A DNA stretch of 64,000 bases from Nostoc sp. 'Peltigera membranacea cyanobiont' 210A (GTDB taxonomy: Bacteria; Cyanobacteriota; Cyanobacteriia; Cyanobacteriales; Nostocaceae), in NCBI RefSeq assembly GCF_002246015.1, contig NZ_NOLJ01000004.1, forward strand, positions 62,001 to 126,000, in the 5' to 3' direction. Position numbers and translations under genes: made by a program. Each line of letters starts with the position of its first letter. Within the stretch, counting starts at the first letter, position 1. Below are positions 1-10,252 of the stretch, one piece after another. The notes under the pieces are model-generated. The model saw nothing but the letters and a program-made list of their open reading frames with translations. It was not told the origin of the DNA and ran no database searches.

Positions 1-303
1 CTGGGGATTTTCTTTTTTGAGCCGATTGTCAAGGAATTTTTGAGCATCTTGCTTGCTAATAAAAAATCCCACTTGTGACACCGGCTTGGATGCGTTGTTT
101 CTCGAAAGAACTACGAATTCGCCTTTAGGATTGGTGAGCGTGAATACAGGCACTTCTTGGAGCTTTTTCACGACCTGATCTTGTGGCAGAGCGATCGCCT
201 CCAGATTGCCCATTCCTGGTAGATTGCCTATTCCTGAAAGCCCCGTTAAAAATACACTACCAGCTATACCCAATGTTGCGCCTAAGCGAATAAATGATTT
301 CAT
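1..303 (-). CDS. Tic22-like family protein (5' part only)
   Basis: The reading frame starts at an ATG (303-301) and runs leftwards off the window edge with no stop, so only the first 101 residues are present. The N-terminus (MKSFIRLGATLGIAGSVFLTG) looks like a signal peptide. It leads into ALPQDQVVKKLQEVPVFTLTNPKG and a later VSQVGFFISKQDAQKFLDNRLKKENP stretch, both typical of cyanobacterial Tic22 homologues. Those are periplasmic or thylakoid-associated proteins linked to outer-membrane protein biogenesis. The assignment rests on this pattern as I remember the family. The HIP1 octamer GCGATCGC lies inside the coding sequence at 191-198. Confidence 0.8.
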   Translation of the reverse strand, partial: MKSFIRLGATLGIAGSVFLTGLSGIGNLPGMGNLEAIALPQDQVVKKLQEVPVFTLTNPKGEFVVLSRNNASKPVSQVGFFISKQDAQKFLDNRLKKENPQ

Positions 304-898
304 GACTGCTCCTCGCATCAATAGTCCAATTAAATTAAACAAATGGTTGGATTTGCACAGCACCAACTAGCTTTAGTTATATAGCAATCTATTTCAGTTG
401 TGAAAAATTCATTGTGCGCGTTGAGGTTGAGTGTTAAGCGTCAACGGTCAAAATCCAATGTTCCCTAACTATTGAGAGTTGCTGTAGTATCGTTTTCACA
501 AATTGACTGTGCTAACGTCGTGTTTTTCTAGGTTTCGCTTCGTTATTGACCGCGAAATGCCGTAGATGCTTATTATATGTCTTCTCAAACAGCAAAAAGC
601 CTCTCCATCTCTCCAACCTTGGAGATGATAAATGCCATTTTATCGGCTTTTTCTAATATTAGTTGACGCTATTAGTTAATCAATCGTTCCATCTGCGATT
701 GCTTTAATATCTTCTCAAATCTATACAAAGCTCAGTGTTAAAAATCACCTTACTACTTAATCACGAAATTTCCTATTAAGCTTCGACAGCAGAACAGCCT
801 AATTCGTCTTCTGCATAAATATATCTACTTAAATTGCAGATAGATGTTAGTAAATAAAATCTACCTAACTGCTCTAACTGTTAACTATATTAATTAAA
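304..898. other. Gene-free stretch with a possible three-way RNA structure
   Basis: There is no credible reading frame between the Tic22-like gene and tRNA-Pro. The only structure I see is at 594-652. Arms AAAAAGCC (594-601) and GGCTTTTT (645-652) enclose two small hairpins, CTCCAA/TTGGAG (611-624) and GATAAA/TTTATC (627-644). The element ends in a T-run on both strands, so it could be a bidirectional terminator, for example for the tRNA-Pro transcript, or a small structured RNA. Confidence 0.4.
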
Positions 899-972
899 TC
901 GGGATGACAGGATTTGAACCTGCGGCATCCTGCTCCCAAAGCAGGCGCGCTACCAAGCTGCGCTACATCCCG
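899..972 (-). tRNA. tRNA-Pro (anticodon UGG)
   Basis: On the minus strand the acceptor arms are CGGGATG (972-966) and CATCCCG (906-900), with discriminator A at 899. The anticodon stem CCTGC/GCAGG holds a loop with anticodon TGG, and the T arm carries GGTTCAAATCC. The length is 74 nt, the CCA end is not encoded and there is no intron. A short reading frame over the same bases on the plus strand is spurious. Confidence 0.96.
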
Positions 973-1137
973 TTATACTCATCCGCTTTTTTTGGTTTAG
1001 TTTTAGCTTCCCATCAAAGCGATCGCGCTTTCACAAAAGCGTTAAGGCAATCATATCACATAACACCGCTCATGCCTAATATATTTATATCTTCTGCAAA
1101 TACTAGCTAGATTAGATATTTGGACTGATAAAGGTTA

Positions 1138-1200
1138 AAGGTTTGTCTGCCGACTTAGTTTTACAAGAGATATTACTTGTGTGTTCGTCGGCTAAACCTT
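1138..1200. repeat. Imperfect inverted repeat downstream of the GNAT gene
   Basis: AAGGTTT...GCCGAC (1138-1154) pairs with GTCGGC...AAACCTT (1187-1200), and an inner ACAAG/CTTGT stem lies between them. It lies in the 308-bp gap between tRNA-Pro and the acetyltransferase stop. No clear T-run follows on either strand, so a terminator role is possible but unproven. I see nothing else in that gap. Confidence 0.4.
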
Positions 1201-1280
1201 GTCAAACCAAACTTAAATAATAGATTTGTACTACTATACCTGATTTTATTGTGCGAATCGGGTTTTATTTGGATTGAGCA

Positions 1281-2325
<1,045 letters not shown>

Positions 2326-3045
2326 ATGGCTTCTGGTTTAAAATCTTCGACACTGGAACTCCTAAAGCGCTTTAACCGAGCGTTTCCCCAGTTTTATGAG
2401 CAATTCGTCAGTAGTGAAATTCAACTGCAAAATTTGCGGTTAGCCTACCGTCTCTATAAAACTAGACGCGCTGTTATTGAGCTGAAACCGGAAGGTAGCA
2501 AAAGTGCCCTGCATTTTGCTTACCGCAACCAGTCTTTTCTCCTCAGCGATATTTTTGGTGTACTAGCAGCTTATGGGTTGACTATCCACGGTTTAAGTCT
2601 ATACGGTCAAATCCGTCCGCCAATGTTAGTTTTTATCAAACTGTTGGTATCTCGTGGTAGTAAAGCCTTGACCGAGAAAACGGCAGAAAATGTTTGTCGC
2701 GCCATTCGGGAGGCTTTAGGAGGTCGGTTTGAGGTAGAAGAGATGCTGGCAGTAGAATTTAATCTTGACACTGGCTTAGAGCAGGTACAAACTGAGTTTT
2801 ATGTCGATCCGGTCTTTCATCTCCCTGCCTTAGTGATTGAAGCTGATAATCAACCAGGATTATTCTACAAAGTGATGTACGCCATCTGGCAGGAAGACCT
2901 GCTGGTAGTCAATGCCAATTTACTGGTTTGGCGCGGACGTACACGGCTAATTCTCTACTTGTTGGGGCCAAATGAAAGCCTGATTCCTGAATATCTGGGT
3001 CACAAAATTGCTGAAGGGGTGCGACAGAGGTTGCTGGGTAAATGA
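2326..3045 (+). CDS. ACT-domain-like protein of unknown function
   Basis: 239 residues, conserved in cyanobacteria as I recall. Two regions look like ACT regulatory modules. One is near residues 65-105 (FAYRNQSFLLSDIFGVLAAYGLTIHGLSLY). The other is near 165-210 (PALVIEADNQPGLFYKVMYAIWQEDLLVVNANLLVWRGR). The second has the D-x-P-G-L signature seen in GlnD and other ACT proteins, followed by a helix over the putative ligand site. No catalytic domain is attached, which suggests a stand-alone small-molecule sensor. The ligand is unknown. No clear Shine-Dalgarno precedes the ATG. Confidence 0.65.
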   Translation: MASGLKSSTLELLKRFNRAFPQFYEQFVSSEIQLQNLRLAYRLYKTRRAVIELKPEGSKSALHFAYRNQSFLLSDIFGVLAAYGLTIHGLSLYGQIRPPMLVFIKLLVSRGSKALTEKTAENVCRAIREALGGRFEVEEMLAVEFNLDTGLEQVQTEFYVDPVFHLPALVIEADNQPGLFYKVMYAIWQEDLLVVNANLLVWRGRTRLILYLLGPNESLIPEYLGHKIAEGVRQRLLGK

Positions 3046-3050
3046 AAAAA

Positions 3051-3094
3051 GTGAGAAGTTATGAGTTATGAGTTATGAGTTAAAAATTTCTCAC
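3051..3094. repeat. Heptamer tandem repeat within a hairpin
   Basis: Three to four copies of atgagtt (3058-3082) sit between arms GTGAGAA (3051-3057) and TTCTCAC (3088-3094), just after the ACT-like gene. This is the short tandemly repeated repetitive (STRR) pattern known from heterocystous cyanobacteria. Confidence 0.75.
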
Positions 3095-3160
3095 TTCTAA
3101 CTTCTAATTCTTTCCACTTTAGTATTTAGTCGCACCCGTCCTTAAGGGTACGATACAAGT

Positions 3161-4078
3161 ATGGCAACTATCGAAATCTTGGGCGTTCCACACGCATACG
3201 AGCTAACGGCTCCCACTTCCTGCCCCCATGCTTTAGTATTTATCCACGGTTGGCTCAATAGCCGTGGATATTGGCAACCTGTGATTTCCCGCCTATCAGA
3301 TGATTTGCAGTGCCTGTCCTATGATTTGCGGGGTTTTGGTGAATCCCAATCCCAGGTAAAAACTGATTTTAGTCGAGCACAAACGTCTTTGAGTCTGACA
3401 CCCATCTCCAGTAGTGTGGATGGCTCATCTTTTGATTCTCTTTATACTCCTGCTGCGTATACTCAGGATTTAGCAGCTCTCCTGAAACAGCTAAATATTA
3501 CGAGTGCTTGGCTAATTGGTCACTCATTAGGCGGGACGATCGCTCTTTGGGGAGCAGATCAAATGCCTGAGTGTGTTAAGGGAGTTATCTGTATCAACGC
3601 TGGCGGTGGTATTTACCTCAAAGAAGCCTTTGAGCAGTTTCGCTCGGCGGGTCAGAAATTTTTGCAAGTCCGTCCGCGCTGGCTGTCTCAAGTGCCTTTG
3701 ATTGATTTGCTGTTTACCAGAGCTAGTGTGGCTCGTCCTTTAGAGCGCTATTGGGCACGTCAGCGAGTAATAGATTTCGTTGTGGCTGACCCAGAAGCGG
3801 CTCTGGGAACTCTGTTAGACTCCACAACTGAAGAAGAAATCAATCGTTTACCTGAGCTAGTATCCCAACTGAAGCAGCCAGTTTATTTTTTGGCTGGCGC
3901 GGAAGACAAGGTTATGGAACCCAAGTATGTGCGCCATTTAGCCAGCTTTCACAGACTTTTTCAATATTGTGGTGACAATGTTCTGGAAATTCCTAATTGC
4001 GGACACCTGGCTATGTTGGAACAGCCGGATGCAGTGGCCGATCACATCCGGGCAATAGTCAATAGTCATAGGGCATAG
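3161..4078 (+). CDS. Alpha/beta hydrolase
   Basis: 305 residues with the full alpha/beta-hydrolase signature. The oxyanion region is FIHGWLNSRGYW. The nucleophile elbow is GHSLGG, with the Ser near residue 122. The acidic residue lies in LAGAEDKV, and the catalytic His in PNCGHLAMLEQPDAV near the C-terminus. A region of about 35 residues after GFGESQS is Ser/Thr-rich and looks like a loop insertion. There is no signal peptide, so it is probably cytosolic. The substrate cannot be deduced. It converges on tsaD, with only 35 bp between the stops. Confidence 0.88.
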   Translation: MATIEILGVPHAYELTAPTSCPHALVFIHGWLNSRGYWQPVISRLSDDLQCLSYDLRGFGESQSQVKTDFSRAQTSLSLTPISSSVDGSSFDSLYTPAAYTQDLAALLKQLNITSAWLIGHSLGGTIALWGADQMPECVKGVICINAGGGIYLKEAFEQFRSAGQKFLQVRPRWLSQVPLIDLLFTRASVARPLERYWARQRVIDFVVADPEAALGTLLDSTTEEEINRLPELVSQLKQPVYFLAGAEDKVMEPKYVRHLASFHRLFQYCGDNVLEIPNCGHLAMLEQPDAVADHIRAIVNSHRA

Positions 4079-4113
4079 GGTATAGGTAGTTACAAATGAC
4101 CAATGACAAATGA

Positions 4114-5163
4114 CTACTCAATAGGTTGATACAACTTCATCACCTGAGTAAGCCCTAGCCTAGACTCAACGCCTAGTGTAAGGGGGGACGTATGACCACG
4201 GGATAGATGGTCAGCGGCGGCACAGCCAATCATGGCGGCGTTATCGGTACAGAATTTTAGAGGTGGGAATAAGACGCGTAGGTTATGTTTAACGGCGGCG
4301 GCTTGGAGGTTTTTTCTCAACCCGCTATTTGCTGCTACACCGCCACCAATGGCAATTGTGTCTAGACTATAGTCAAGGGCACAGGCGATCGCTCTTTTAG
4401 TTAGCGATCGCGCTACCGTATCCTGAAAGCTAGCTGCTACGTCTGCCACTGGTACTTGTCCACTATCTTTCTCTAACTGCTGCACCAAACGTAATACAGC
4501 CGTTTTTAACCCACTAAAACTCGCATCATAACGATGAAACCCCCCACCGGGTAGAGAAACTCTTCCTTCCGGTAAAGCAAAGGCTTGAGGATTACCCTGC
4601 TGTGCCAACTTGTCAATCACTGGCCCACCGGGATAACCCAGCTTTAACAATCGCGCCACTTTATCAAAGGCTTCACCCGCAGCATCATCACGGGTTTGTC
4701 CCAGAGTTTCGTATATACCACAATCTTTGACATAAATCAAGCTTGTATGTCCGCCTGAAACCAGTAAGCTAAGAAAAGGGGGATTTAAAGTTGATTCGCT
4801 CAAGTAAGTTGCGTAAATGTGACCTTCGAGGTGATGAACTCCCAAAAATGGCTTGTTGTGTACCATCGCTAGAGTTTTGGCAGCAGTTAACCCCACCAAT
4901 AGCGCTCCTACAAGTCCAGGGGCACAAGTGGCGGCAATTGCGTCAATTTGTCCCCAATCTAGTTGGGCTTGCTCTAAGGCTTGTGCGATCGCTTCATTGA
5001 TGGTTTCCAGGTGCTGGCGAGAGGCGACTTCTGGCACTACTCCGCCATACTGTTGATGGACTGCAATTTGCGAGGCTACAATACTGCTGCAAACTTTACG
5101 ATTGTTAACAATTGCGACGGCTGTTTCATCACAACTGGTTTCTATTGCTAAAACGGTTGTCAT
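4114..5163 (-). CDS. tsaD: tRNA N6-adenosine threonylcarbamoyltransferase TsaD
   Basis: 349 residues, normal length for TsaD/Gcp/Kae1. It transfers threonylcarbamoyl from TC-AMP to A37 of ANN-decoding tRNAs, working with TsaB, TsaC and TsaE. It has the ASKHA fold. The N-terminal strand is ...[15 protein letters not shown]. Metal ligands H111 and H115 lie in HLEGH. Nucleotide-binding segments include VSGGHTSL and [12 protein letters not shown], and the last metal-binding Asp is in [10 protein letters not shown]. The upstream flank (5166-5224) is a heptamer repeat. Confidence 0.97.
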   Translation of the reverse strand: MTTVLAIETSCDETAVAIVNNRKVCSSIVASQIAVHQQYGGVVPEVASRQHLETINEAIAQALEQAQLDWGQIDAIAATCAPGLVGALLVGLTAAKTLAMVHNKPFLGVHHLEGHIYATYLSESTLNPPFLSLLVSGGHTSLIYVKDCGIYETLGQTRDDAAGEAFDKVARLLKLGYPGGPVIDKLAQQGNPQAFALPEGRVSLPGGGFHRYDASFSGLKTAVLRLVQQLEKDSGQVPVADVAASFQDTVARSLTKRAIACALDYSLDTIAIGGGVAANSGLRKNLQAAAVKHNLRVLFPPLKFCTDNAAMIGCAAADHLSRGHTSPLTLGVESRLGLTQVMKLYQPIE

Positions 5164-5488
5164 TGAGAGTGCTGAGTCCTGAGTGCTGAGTTCTGAGTTC
5201 TGAGTCCTGAGTTCTGAGTCCTGAATAGTAGAGAAAAAATCTTGCTTCTTTACTACCCTACAACAACAATTCTTATACTCGGCACTGGGAACTCAGCACG
5301 GGCTAAACCCTAGCTATCCGCTAACAGCACTAATTTTGGTTGAGAAGCTTTAACTTTTATTGACTTAAACTTTACTCGGTTCCCACCCAAGAGTATGATG
5401 ACTTCCTAGTTATGCAAATAAACAACTGTACAAGCCGCTTCGTTTTGTACAAAAAACTTCTTGTTTTGTAATAAAAGGAAACAACTCT
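5164..5488. repeat. Ctgagtt/ctgagtc heptamer repeats, then the psaF upstream region
   Basis: Positions 5166-5224 contain about eight copies of a heptamer alternating ctgagtc, ctgagtg and ctgagtt, a classic STRR array. The rest, up to the psaF start at 5489, should hold the promoter of the photosystem I cluster. AAAGGA at 5474-5479 is the likely ribosome-binding site. I could not place -10/-35 or light-regulatory elements with confidence. Confidence 0.7.
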
Positions 5489-5983
5489 ATGCGACGATTG
5501 TTTGCTTTGATGTTAGCGATTAGTCTTTGGTTCAACTTTGCCCCCCCAGCGCAAGCTTTAGGGGCTAATTTGACACCGTGCAAAGACAATCCCGCTTTTC
5601 AAGAGCTAGCTGCTAATGCCCGTAATACCACCGCCGATCCCGAATCTGGGAGAAAGCGGTTTGAGCGTTATTCTCAGGCGCTGTGTGGCCCTGAAGGATA
5701 TCCTCACTTGATTGTTGATGGTCGTCTAGATCGTGCTGGTGACTTTTTGATCCCCAGCATTTTGTTTCTATATATTGCTGGTTGGATTGGCTGGGTAGGT
5801 CGTGCCTATCTGCAAGCGGTCAAAAAAGACCCGAACACTGAACTAAAAGAAATCCAAATCGATCTTGGTTTGGCACTACCCATAATGGCGTCAGGCTTTA
5901 CTTGGCCAGTAGCAGCAGTCCAAGAATTGCTCTCTGGAAAATTAGCAGCCAAGGATACAGAAATACCCATTTCCCCACGCTAA
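5489..5983 (+). CDS. psaF: Photosystem I subunit III (PsaF)
   Basis: 164 residues with a lumenal-targeting signal peptide ending AQA (residues 21-23). The mature chain begins near [14 protein letters not shown]. The lumenal domain has the conserved Cys pair (LTPCKDN and [12 protein letters not shown]). The membrane segment is [23 protein letters not shown], and the C-terminal part is [25 protein letters not shown]. PsaF lies at the PSI periphery beside PsaJ. It is followed 39 bp later by psaJ, almost certainly in the same transcript. Confidence 0.98.
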   Translation: MRRLFALMLAISLWFNFAPPAQALGANLTPCKDNPAFQELAANARNTTADPESGRKRFERYSQALCGPEGYPHLIVDGRLDRAGDFLIPSILFLYIAGWIGWVGRAYLQAVKKDPNTELKEIQIDLGLALPIMASGFTWPVAAVQELLSGKLAAKDTEIPISPR

Positions 5984-6022
5984 ATCAGCTTAACTAATTC
6001 ATTCGTTTTGGAGACTAAATTC

Positions 6023-6172
6023 ATGGCAGACAAAGGCGATCAATCAGCTTATTTGATTAAATTCATTTCCACAGCGCCCGTGGCCGCTACGATATGGCTG
6101 TTCATCACAGCAGGTATCTTGATTGAATTCAACCGCTTTTTCCCCGACCTACTTTTCCACCCACTACCATAA
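6023..6172 (+). CDS. psaJ: Photosystem I subunit IX (PsaJ)
   Basis: A 49-residue protein, [20 protein letters not shown] at the start, then one membrane helix ([20 protein letters not shown]) and the end PDLLFHPLP. The motif F-x-(S/T)-x-A-P-V-x-A-x-x-W and the C-terminal [13 protein letters not shown] are diagnostic of PsaJ. GGAG eleven bases before the ATG fits as its ribosome-binding site. It lies between psaF and psaL. Confidence 0.97.
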   Translation: MADKGDQSAYLIKFISTAPVAATIWLFITAGILIEFNRFFPDLLFHPLP

Positions 6173-6448
6173 GTGTCAAATGGGATTTAGGACTGTTGAA
6201 TCAATGTCTTGTTTTTTGCTTAATATTGTGTAGTTGATTTTTTCAGCTTAGTTAGGCAGAATTATCACTAAAATAGCCGGCAAAAATAGTTTTTTGAAAC
6301 TCGTGATACTGTTTACAGATCGCGAGTTTCACGGTTTTAAAATAAGCTAAATTAATTTTTCTAAACTTCCTAAACAAAATGCTTCTTGAGCGACAATTAT
6401 TATTAATATAAAAATGCCACCATTTTAATTTAGAGGCGAACATAAAAT

Positions 6449-6970
6449 ATGGCACAAGCAGTAGATGCATCAAAGAATCTTCCCAGCGATCCTAGAAATC
6501 GGGAAGTTGTTTTTCCCGCATTTGGCGATCCACAGATAGGCAACCTAGAAACCCCGATTAATTCTTCTCCCTTGGTCAAGGGGTTTATTAATAATTTACC
6601 TGCTTATCGCCCAGGTCTGGCTCCTGCTAGACGCGGTTTAGAAGTTGGTATGGCTCATGGTTACTGGCTATTTGGCCCCTTTGCCAAATTAGGCCCACTG
6701 CGGGACACAGATAATGCTAACTTAGCTGGGTTACTGTCAGCCATTGGCTTGGTTGTAGTTCTCACAGGGGCTCTATCGCTGTATGCAAATAGCAATCCAC
6801 CCAAAGCACTTCCTAGTGTTACCGTACCCAAGCCTCCAGCAGATGCTTTTAACTCTAAAGAAAGCTGGAACAACTTCGGCAGTTCTTTCTTGATTGGTGG
6901 TATTGGTGGTGCAGTAGTTGCTTACTTTTTGACTAGTAATTTGGCACTAATTCAAGGTCTATTTGGTTAA
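6449..6970 (+). CDS. psaL: Photosystem I subunit XI (PsaL)
   Basis: 173 residues. PsaL makes the trimer or tetramer contacts of photosystem I. Recognisable parts are GDPQIGNLETPINSSP, AYRPGLAPARRGLEVGMAHGYWLFGPFAKLGPLR, and membrane helices near residues 92-113 and 145-170. It lies 276 bp after psaJ on the same strand. The psaF-psaJ-psaL order has been linked in published work to tetrameric PSI in filamentous cyanobacteria. In many unicellular species psaL lies beside psaI instead. The gap from psaJ could hold a separate promoter. Confidence 0.97.
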   Translation: MAQAVDASKNLPSDPRNREVVFPAFGDPQIGNLETPINSSPLVKGFINNLPAYRPGLAPARRGLEVGMAHGYWLFGPFAKLGPLRDTDNANLAGLLSAIGLVVVLTGALSLYANSNPPKALPSVTVPKPPADAFNSKESWNNFGSSFLIGGIGGAVVAYFLTSNLALIQGLFG

Positions 6971-6974
6971 TTAC

Positions 6975-7043
6975 TAGGAGTTAGGAGTTAGGAGTTAGGA
7001 GTTAGGAGTTTAAATTCATGACTTCTAACTCTTAACTCCTAAC
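6975..7043. repeat. Ggagtta tandem repeat forming a convergent hairpin
   Basis: Five copies of ggagtta run from 6977 to 7010. An imperfect inverted copy (acttctaactcttaactcctaac) follows at about 7021-7042. The element fills the space between the convergent psaL and gmk stops, so it may serve as a bidirectional transcription barrier. The heptamer is the STRR type. Confidence 0.7.
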
Positions 7044-7667
7044 TTATTTAAACAAAACAGCTTCAATATCATTTAAAGCAGTTTCAAAATCGTCATTAAC
7101 GATTTCAATATCAAATTCATCTGCGGCTTGAATTTCTTCTTGGGCGCGGAGCAGACGACGGGCGATCGCTTCTTCAGAATCTTGGGCACGAGAGCGTATT
7201 CGTTTCTCTAATTCATCAAAGGAAGGCGGTAAAATAAAAATGCTGAGGGCACTGGGGAAAGAAGCACGAATTTGTCTTGCCCCTTCTAGTTCAATTTCCA
7301 GCACCACCAACTTACCGGAATGAATTTGGTTAAGTACAGCTTCACGGGGTGTGCCGTAATAGTTACCAGCAAATTCTGCCCATTCTAAAAATTCACCTTC
7401 AGCAACTAATTGCTCAAACTTACTGCGGCTGATAAAGTAATAACTTTTGCCATCGATTTCCCCTGGACGGGGAGAACGAGTTGTCACGGATACGGAATAA
7501 TAGAGTTCTGGATGACGCTCTAGGAGCGATCGCATTAAAGTGCCTTTACCAACCCCACTGGGGCCAGTTAAAACAATTAACCTGCCTAAATGTAAGCATT
7601 CTTCGGTAGTCGCACTACTCTGGATGGGTAAAACTGGCATCATCCCTTCAACCTGTGAATCAATCAA
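7044..7667 (-). CDS. gmk: Guanylate kinase
   Basis: 207 residues. It phosphorylates GMP to GDP with ATP. The P-loop is GPSGVGKGT (35-43), followed by the GMP-binding region ([19 protein letters not shown]), [11 protein letters not shown] and the lid with R-R-L. The N-terminus has about 25 residues before the core strand. ATGs at codons 9 and 10 are alternative starts. It lies 142 bp downstream of remA on the same strand, an association seen in many bacteria. Confidence 0.96.
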   Translation of the reverse strand: MIDSQVEGMMPVLPIQSSATTEECLHLGRLIVLTGPSGVGKGTLMRSLLERHPELYYSVSVTTRSPRPGEIDGKSYYFISRSKFEQLVAEGEFLEWAEFAGNYYGTPREAVLNQIHSGKLVVLEIELEGARQIRASFPSALSIFILPPSFDELEKRIRSRAQDSEEAIARRLLRAQEEIQAADEFDIEIVNDDFETALNDIEAVLFK

Positions 7668-7787
7668 TACATATTATTCATTAGTCTTGTGTTCCTGGTC
7701 TAGTCCACTAGTGACTAAAGAATTTGTAGCAAGAGTGACAGACAATTTGTCTAATTGACATGGTACTACCGATACAGTGCAAAGAGG

Positions 7788-7804
7788 AGTGGGAAAAACC
7801 CACT
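7788..7804 (-). terminator. Short hairpin after remA
   Basis: A perfect 6-bp stem AGTGGG/CCCACT with a 5-nt loop lies just beyond the remA stop. On the minus strand the loop is TTTTT and a T-rich stretch (CCTCTTTG) follows. It may weaken read-through from remA into gmk. It is too short to call a strong terminator. Confidence 0.4.
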
Positions 7805-7809
7805 GCTAC

Positions 7810-8076
7810 TCAATTATCTACAGTTTGATGCTCGCGAGAAATCACAAAGCGATTTGCTACCGTTTCCGGCTGAATCGCTGACAAAATTACGTGGCTCGAA
7901 TCAGTGATAATTACAGCTCTAGTCCGACGACCGTAAGTTGCATCAATCAGTTGACCTCTGTCCCGTGCATCGGTAATAATCCGCTTAATCGGGGCAGACT
8001 CTGGACTGACAATGGCAACGACTCGGTTGGCAGACACGATGTTACCAAAGCCGATGTTGATTAACTGAATGTCCAT
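7810..8076 (-). CDS. remA: RemA/DUF370 DNA-binding regulator homologue
   Basis: I place the start at the ATG at 8076, giving 88 residues ([20 protein letters not shown]...), the usual size of this family. The open frame continues 22 codons upstream but that part is not family-like. RemA in Bacillus activates extracellular matrix genes, and cyanobacterial homologues are known from sequence. Typical segments are [25 protein letters not shown] and [18 protein letters not shown]. The neighbouring gmk supports the call. Its targets here are unknown. Confidence 0.88.
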   Translation of the reverse strand: MDIQLINIGFGNIVSANRVVAIVSPESAPIKRIITDARDRGQLIDATYGRRTRAVIITDSSHVILSAIQPETVANRFVISREHQTVDN

Positions 8077-8337
8077 AAAAAAACTGACGCTAAACGCGGT
8101 TTGATAAAGCTTGAAATAAACTTCTTTCCATGTTATCGCCAAAAAACGGGAGTTACAACGCTTAAATTCAAGCCAATCTGCGTTTTTAAATAATGTCTGC
8201 TTCTTTTAGCTATTTATTAGCTATTTTTACTAAAAATCTTCCTAAAGATACAGGCAAAATCAGACTGATACAAGCTAATTAGGTGATGTATCTTTACCTT
8301 TATAAAAGGAAAAGGGACTAGTACCGCAAAACGGAAT

Positions 8338-8787
8338 TCAAAATTTAAATGGTGGTAAATAATCCACATCTAAAATTTGCTCAATGCTATAAGCACAAGT
8401 TTGCGGAAAACAATTCAATCCACTTTTCTTTTTTGCTTGTCGTAGCGCATCAATGTAGACTTCCTCAAGCACTGTGAGGAGATAGTTGTAGAGGTTTTTA
8501 GATTTAGTTAATTTCCTGAGTTCCACCCGAAAATTATCAATTTCCACTTCCCAATGATTTTTACATTCAGGGAGGCTCCAATGTTGATACAAAAGCAAAT
8601 GTTTGAGAAGTTGCAGTAAATAACTTTCGAGCTTGTGCTTCTGTTCATTACCCAATCTTTCAATCTCTTCAATCAAATGATCCCAATCAAGATGCTCTAA
8701 ATCTCTTTCTTGCAATTGTTTCAATGTAGTTTCTAACCACAAGTGATAATCCTGTTTATAGAGAATTTGAGTGAGTATTTTAGACAT
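8338..8787 (-). CDS. DUF29 family protein
   Basis: 149 residues, all-helical and highly charged. It has the family's opening (LYKQDYHLWLETTLKQLQERDLEHLDWDHLIEEIERLGNEQK) and a central LLKHLLLYQHW segment. DUF29 proteins are numerous in cyanobacteria and have no established function. No signal peptide or membrane segment is visible. It is a single gene, with about 260 bp of AT-rich sequence between it and remA. Confidence 0.9.
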   Translation of the reverse strand: MSKILTQILYKQDYHLWLETTLKQLQERDLEHLDWDHLIEEIERLGNEQKHKLESYLLQLLKHLLLYQHWSLPECKNHWEVEIDNFRVELRKLTKSKNLYNYLLTVLEEVYIDALRQAKKKSGLNCFPQTCAYSIEQILDVDYLPPFKF

Positions 8788-8829
8788 TATTTAATATTCT
8801 CCTAATTTACGAAGATTGGGAATTAGGTT

Positions 8830-9510
8830 TTATTGACGTAAACTTCCAGCTTCACAATCGCGCAACCAAGCTTTAACGCCTTGGGCAACAGTACCGTTAC
8901 TACTATCGCGTGGCGGGGATAGTGGCTGCTGTTGTGAATGGGAACCAGCTTGAGAAAACATCATCACTAGTTGCCAACCACTTTTAGTTTTAGTCAATAA
9001 CAGCCAGTGAAATTCTTGTAATTCTACAACTTTCTTATCTATATATTGCCGCTCCAAGGTAGTAAAGAAAACTTGCTCAACTCCTGATGCAGCACTTTTA
9101 GACGCATCTGCGCTATATTCTTCAAGGTTAAGGGGCAGAGGAGTAAATTCAGGTTTTCCTGCCACTAGCATATAACTATAAACCTGACTGCTTCTACTGA
9201 GGCGGCGGGCGCGTTGAGTAGCGCGATTGGTATAACTAGGTAATTTTTGCAGTAGCTGTATAGTTAATGTTTCTAAATTTTGCTGAGAACACAAAGACCT
9301 TGCATCACTGTTGACATTTTCCCTTTCTGCTAGCGCCGAGAGTTTAGGGGTGGGGTTTATCGAAAAGGCTGGGTAAGCAAAGCTATTTGATACTACAACC
9401 CAGAAGCCACAAGCAAAAAGGAAACTATAATTTTTCTGACTGAGCGAAGAGGCAAGATTGTTCTCCCCTACACCCTGCACTCTGAGTGTCTCACTAACTG
9501 TTAGCTTCAT
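8830..9510 (-). CDS. Exported or anchored protein of unknown function
   Basis: 226 residues. Residues about 27-47 ([22 protein letters not shown]) look like a late signal sequence or anchor. A soluble domain follows, containing [38 protein letters not shown] and [21 protein letters not shown]. It then has a Gln/Ser/Pro-rich linker and a short C-terminal helix. It reads like a cyanobacterial conserved hypothetical protein. The start overlaps the pyrF stop by 4 bp (ATGA), so translation is probably coupled to pyrF, though no role in pyrimidine synthesis is apparent. Confidence 0.7.
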   Translation of the reverse strand: MKLTVSETLRVQGVGENNLASSLSQKNYSFLFACGFWVVVSNSFAYPAFSINPTPKLSALAERENVNSDARSLCSQQNLETLTIQLLQKLPSYTNRATQRARRLSRSSQVYSYMLVAGKPEFTPLPLNLEEYSADASKSAASGVEQVFFTTLERQYIDKKVVELQEFHWLLLTKTKSGWQLVMMFSQAGSHSQQQPLSPPRDSSNGTVAQGVKAWLRDCEAGSLRQ

Positions 9511-10238
9511 GCCACCGTGGTTAACTCCTCAGAAATCCTCTTCCAGGCTAACTCAGGCTCAGTAGCAGTGGTGATGGGACGCCCAATCACTAGATAATCT
9601 GCACCGGCTTTAATGGCTTGGGCTGGAGTGAGCGATCGCTTTTGATCGCCAATATCAGCCCAAGTTGGTCTAACCCCCGGACAAACAAGCAAAAAGTCAT
9701 TTCCACAAGTTTGTCGTAGCTGTGCCACCTCTTGAGGCGAACAAACTACCCCATCCAAACCAGATTCTTGAGCCAGCAAGGCCATTTCTAGAGCATATTC
9801 TGGCAATTCTAGGGGTATTTTTAAATCAAATGCCAACTGCCGAGCAGAAATGCTCGTTAGTAGAGTAATAGCAATTAACTTTGGTGGCTGTACACCTGCT
9901 TTTGCAGCCCCTTCCTGTGCCGCTTCAGTTGCGGCTTTCAGGGCATCTCTACCAGCAGTAGCATGAATTGTCAGTAAATCAACTCCGTATCTAGCTGCAC
10001 TGCGGCAAGCACCAGCAACGGTATTGGGGATATCATCAAACTTTAAATCTAAGAAAATGCGCTTTTGCCGAGACTTTAATACTTCCAGAATTTTTGGCCC
10101 AGTGCTGGTAAACAACTCTAAACCGACTTTCCAGAAACTAACTTGCGGTAGCCGATCTATAAGAGCGATCGCAGCTTGCTCATCCGGCACATCCAAAGCC
10201 ACAATAACTCGTTGTTCTAACTGTTCCCTATTCCCCAT
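9507..10238 (-). CDS. pyrF: Orotidine 5'-phosphate decarboxylase
   Basis: 243 residues, TIM-barrel, last step of UMP synthesis. The catalytic D64-x-K66-x-x-D69 lies in [12 protein letters not shown]. The substrate-binding N-terminus is [20 protein letters not shown], and the phosphate site is VCPGVRP...DYLVIGRPI. It follows tyrS after 14 bp and overlaps the next gene by 4 bp, so tyrS, pyrF and the exported protein form one operon. Confidence 0.97.
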   Translation of the reverse strand: MGNREQLEQRVIVALDVPDEQAAIALIDRLPQVSFWKVGLELFTSTGPKILEVLKSRQKRIFLDLKFDDIPNTVAGACRSAARYGVDLLTIHATAGRDALKAATEAAQEGAAKAGVQPPKLIAITLLTSISARQLAFDLKIPLELPEYALEMALLAQESGLDGVVCSPQEVAQLRQTCGNDFLLVCPGVRPTWADIGDQKRSLTPAQAIKAGADYLVIGRPITTATEPELAWKRISEELTTVA

Positions 10239-10252
10239 TCCCCACTCCCCAT

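Noticed and set aside
904..1110. 68-residue plus-strand frame
   Set aside because: It runs over the tRNA-Pro gene and has no family likeness.
5166..5224. Possible CRISPR array
   Set aside because: The units are 7 bp, contiguous and without unique spacers, so this is an STRR array.
6252..6473. 73-residue minus-strand frame between psaJ and psaL
   Set aside because: AT-rich, antisense, overlaps the psaL start, no recognisable motif.
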